Source: an uncultured Lachnospiraceae bacterium (GTDB lineage Bacteria > Bacillota > Clostridia > Lachnospirales > Lachnospiraceae). Taken from it: 7,472 nucleotides of DNA. The notes under the pieces were generated by a model. It did no database searches and was not told where the DNA came from. It saw nothing but the letters and a program-made list of their open reading frames with translations. This document shows, in pieces, positions 6,037-7,472 of the stretch (its first letter is position 1; each line of letters opens with the position of its first letter). Both the position numbers and the translations under genes were made by a program. The DNA lies in the NCBI GenBank assembly GCA_900555195.1, contig USKC01000152.1:1-7472 (forward strand), in the 5' to 3' direction.

Positions 6037-7181
6037 AAATTCAGAAGATTCATACCTATCTGGTGAGGCCCAGATGGGGCTTTGTGGAAATCGAAACATC
6101 GGATGGGCTCACCGGATGGGGAGAAGCGGTGCTGGAAGGGCACACAGCCACGGTCATGGCCTGTGTAAAAGAGATGGAAGAATATCTTCTGGGCAAAGAT
6201 CCGGAACGGATTGAGGAGATTTGGACCACCCTGTACCGCGCGGGCTTCTATCGGGGAGGCGGCGTGATGATGAGCGCCATCTCAGGGATCGATCAGGCTC
6301 TGTGGGATATTAAGGGAAAGCGGTACGGCGTTCCCGTATATCAGCTGATGGGCGGCGCCTGCAGGGACAGAATGCGCGTCTATTCCTGGGTAGGAGGGGA
6401 CAGACCGCATGATGTGGCGATGGATGCGAAGAAGAAACAGGAAGAAGGATTCACCGCAATCAAGATGAATGCAACAGAAGAGCTGCAGTTCATCGATACC
6501 TATGAGAAGCTGGATCAGGTGCTGGAGCGCGTGGCGGCCATCCGGGAGAAATGCGGGAAGTACTTTGGGATCGCCATCGATTTTCATGGCCGCGTACATA
6601 AGCCCATGGCCAAGATCCTGGCTAAGAAGCTGGAGGAATTTGATCCCATGTTCATCGAAGAACCGGTGCTGTGTGAGAATATGGAAGAATTCAAGAACAT
6701 TGCAGCAGCATGCAATATTCCCATCGCCACAGGCGAGCGGCTTTTCAGCAAATGGGACTTTAAGCGGTTGTTCCATGCGGGCGGCGTGGATATTGTACAG
6801 CCGGATCTGTCTCATGCAGGCGGCCTGACTGAGGTGAGAAAGATTGCTGCCATGGCGGAGGCCTATGATATCGCTCTGGCGCCGCACTGCCCGCTTGGCC
6901 CCATCGCGCTGGCTTCCTGCCTGAACGTGGATGCGGTCAGCTATAACGCGGTCATCCAGGAGCAGAGTATGGGAATCCATTATAATGTGGGTAAATCGGT
7001 CCTGGACTATGTGAAGAACAAAGAAGATTTCCAGTTTGTGGATGGCTATGCAACCCTTCCGAAACGGCCAGGCCTGGGAGTCGAGGTGGATAAGGAACTG
7101 GTGCTGCAGGAGAATGAAACGCCGCATAACTGGAAGAACCCGGTGTGGCACCACAAGGATGGCTCTGTGGCGGAGTGGTAG
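6033..7181 (+). CDS. dgoD: D-galactonate dehydratase (enolase superfamily)
   Basis: A 382-aa enzyme that removes water from D-galactonate to give 2-dehydro-3-deoxy-D-galactonate, the first step of the De Ley-Doudoroff pathway. It matches E. coli DgoD, as I remember that sequence, nearly end to end and with the same length: RAGFYRGG (69-76), SAISGIDQALWDIKGK (81-96), YSWVGGDRP (117-125), and QEQSMGIHYN (309-318) are shared. Active-site residues fall at the same numbers: metal ligands D183, E209 and E235, acid/base residues H185 (in DFHGR) and H285 (in APHCPLGP), plus E310. The protein ends in SVAEW as DgoD does. A purine-rich stretch AAAGGAG (6015-6021) precedes the start at a long distance; the ATGA overlap with the aldolase stop suggests ribosomes reinitiate here. 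Related enolase-superfamily acid-sugar dehydratases are the alternative, but the length and motif agreement make this a confident call. Confidence 0.95.
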   Translation: MKIQKIHTYLVRPRWGFVEIETSDGLTGWGEAVLEGHTATVMACVKEMEEYLLGKDPERIEEIWTTLYRAGFYRGGGVMMSAISGIDQALWDIKGKRYGVPVYQLMGGACRDRMRVYSWVGGDRPHDVAMDAKKKQEEGFTAIKMNATEELQFIDTYEKLDQVLERVAAIREKCGKYFGIAIDFHGRVHKPMAKILAKKLEEFDPMFIEEPVLCENMEEFKNIAAACNIPIATGERLFSKWDFKRLFHAGGVDIVQPDLSHAGGLTEVRKIAAMAEAYDIALAPHCPLGPIALASCLNVDAVSYNAVIQEQSMGIHYNVGKSVLDYVKNKEDFQFVDGYATLPKRPGLGVEVDKELVLQENETPHNWKNPVWHHKDGSVAEW

Positions 7182-7351
7182 GCCTCATTGCTGTCCGTAC
7201 CAGAATCCCTCTGCGCCTTTTTGGGATGCAGCAGCTGGCCCTAGGCTTGCTCATGAGGGATGCTGTTTATGAAAGGCACTGAGCGCGAAAACGATACCTG
7301 GATGCTGTGGCCGGCTGTATCCTTTTCCCGAGAACCGCTTCAAAAACCGGC
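7182..7351. other. Intergenic region after the galactonate operon
   Basis: No supported gene. An imperfect stem is formed by CAGC (7232-7235) plus CCCT (7239-7242) with AGGG (7256-7259) plus GCTG (7262-7265), followed only by TTT, a poor terminator candidate. GGGATGC occurs twice (7223-7229 and 7257-7263) and CCGGCTGT twice (7311-7318 and 7347-7354). A 33-codon frame from ATG 7269 to TGA 7370 has a passable GAGGGA upstream but runs into the palindrome and resembles nothing known. Confidence 0.5.
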
Positions 7352-7472
7352 TGTTTCTAAACATTTCTGATGGAAACGTTCTCCCGCCTGGCGGCTGAAC
7401 TCCGCCCTTCGGGCGTCAGACAACGCCGCCAGGGCGCGCGGGAGAACGCTTCCGCAGAAATGTTAAGAAACA
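7352..7472. repeat. 121-bp near-perfect palindrome reaching the window end
   Basis: Both halves pair along almost their whole length: TGTTTCT (7352-7358) with AGAAACA (7466-7472); AACATTTCTG (7360-7369) with CAGAAATGTT (7455-7464); GGAA (7372-7375) with TTCC (7450-7453); CGTTCTCCCG (7377-7386) with CGGGAGAACG (7439-7448); CCTGGCGGC (7387-7395) with GCCGCCAGG (7425-7433); CGCCC (7403-7407) with GGGCG (7411-7415) around a TTC centre. That is 45 pairs with small bulges and one internal loop. It begins 170 bases after dgoD. It could be a palindromic non-autonomous mobile element (MITE/REP-like) or a large transcription-ending hairpin. The right end coincides with the window edge, so its outer limit is unknown. 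Confidence 0.85.

Noticed and set aside
6282..7154. 290-codon minus-strand frame over dgoD
   Set aside because: Shadow of a near-certain galactonate dehydratase on the + strand.
7269..7370. 33-codon frame after dgoD with a passable ribosome binding site
   Set aside because: Too short, no recognisable sequence, and its last codons are inside the palindrome.

Overview
The window reads as the chromosome of a mid-GC Gram-positive gut-type bacterium, most likely a Lachnospiraceae/Clostridia relative. The evidence is strong AGGAGG-type ribosome binding sites, tight one-strand gene packing, clostridial-style protein sequences and a roughly 50% GC coding region. The lineage call is an inference. All five supported genes lie on the + strand.

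Bases 1-722 hold no convincing gene. The first ~350 bases are visibly A/T-rich. The rest carries a pair of small hairpins (25-55), an 18-bp-stem hairpin (435-480), and a near-consensus sigma-70/SigA-type promoter (530-558) about 165 bases upstream of the first gene.

Bases 723-4335 are a two-gene restriction-modification system. The first gene is a 630-aa fusion of two complete D12-class adenine methyltransferases. The second, 16 bases on, is a 567-aa AlwI/Nt.BspD6I-type endonuclease with a recognisable PD-(D/E)XK active site. A double methyltransferase with this nuclease family is what a type IIS enzyme with an asymmetric site needs: each methyltransferase half covers one strand. The Dam-like half comes first and the other half second, the reverse of M.FokI as I remember it.

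Bases 4391-7181 are a three-gene sugar-acid operon: PfkB-type 2-keto-3-deoxy-sugar-acid kinase, KDPG/KDPGal aldolase, and D-galactonate dehydratase. Together they would take D-galactonate to 2-dehydro-3-deoxygalactonate, phosphorylate it, and split it into pyruvate and glyceraldehyde 3-phosphate (De Ley-Doudoroff pathway). No transporter or regulator for this pathway is in the window, and no promoter is apparent between the nuclease gene and the kinase gene.

Bases 7182-7472 are non-coding as far as can be seen. They end in a 121-bp near-perfect palindrome (7352-7472) that runs to the last base of the window and could be a palindromic mobile/repetitive element or a large hairpin ending the operon. 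The restriction-modification pair and the palindrome are the most notable parts; I do not see evidence for a wholly new system.
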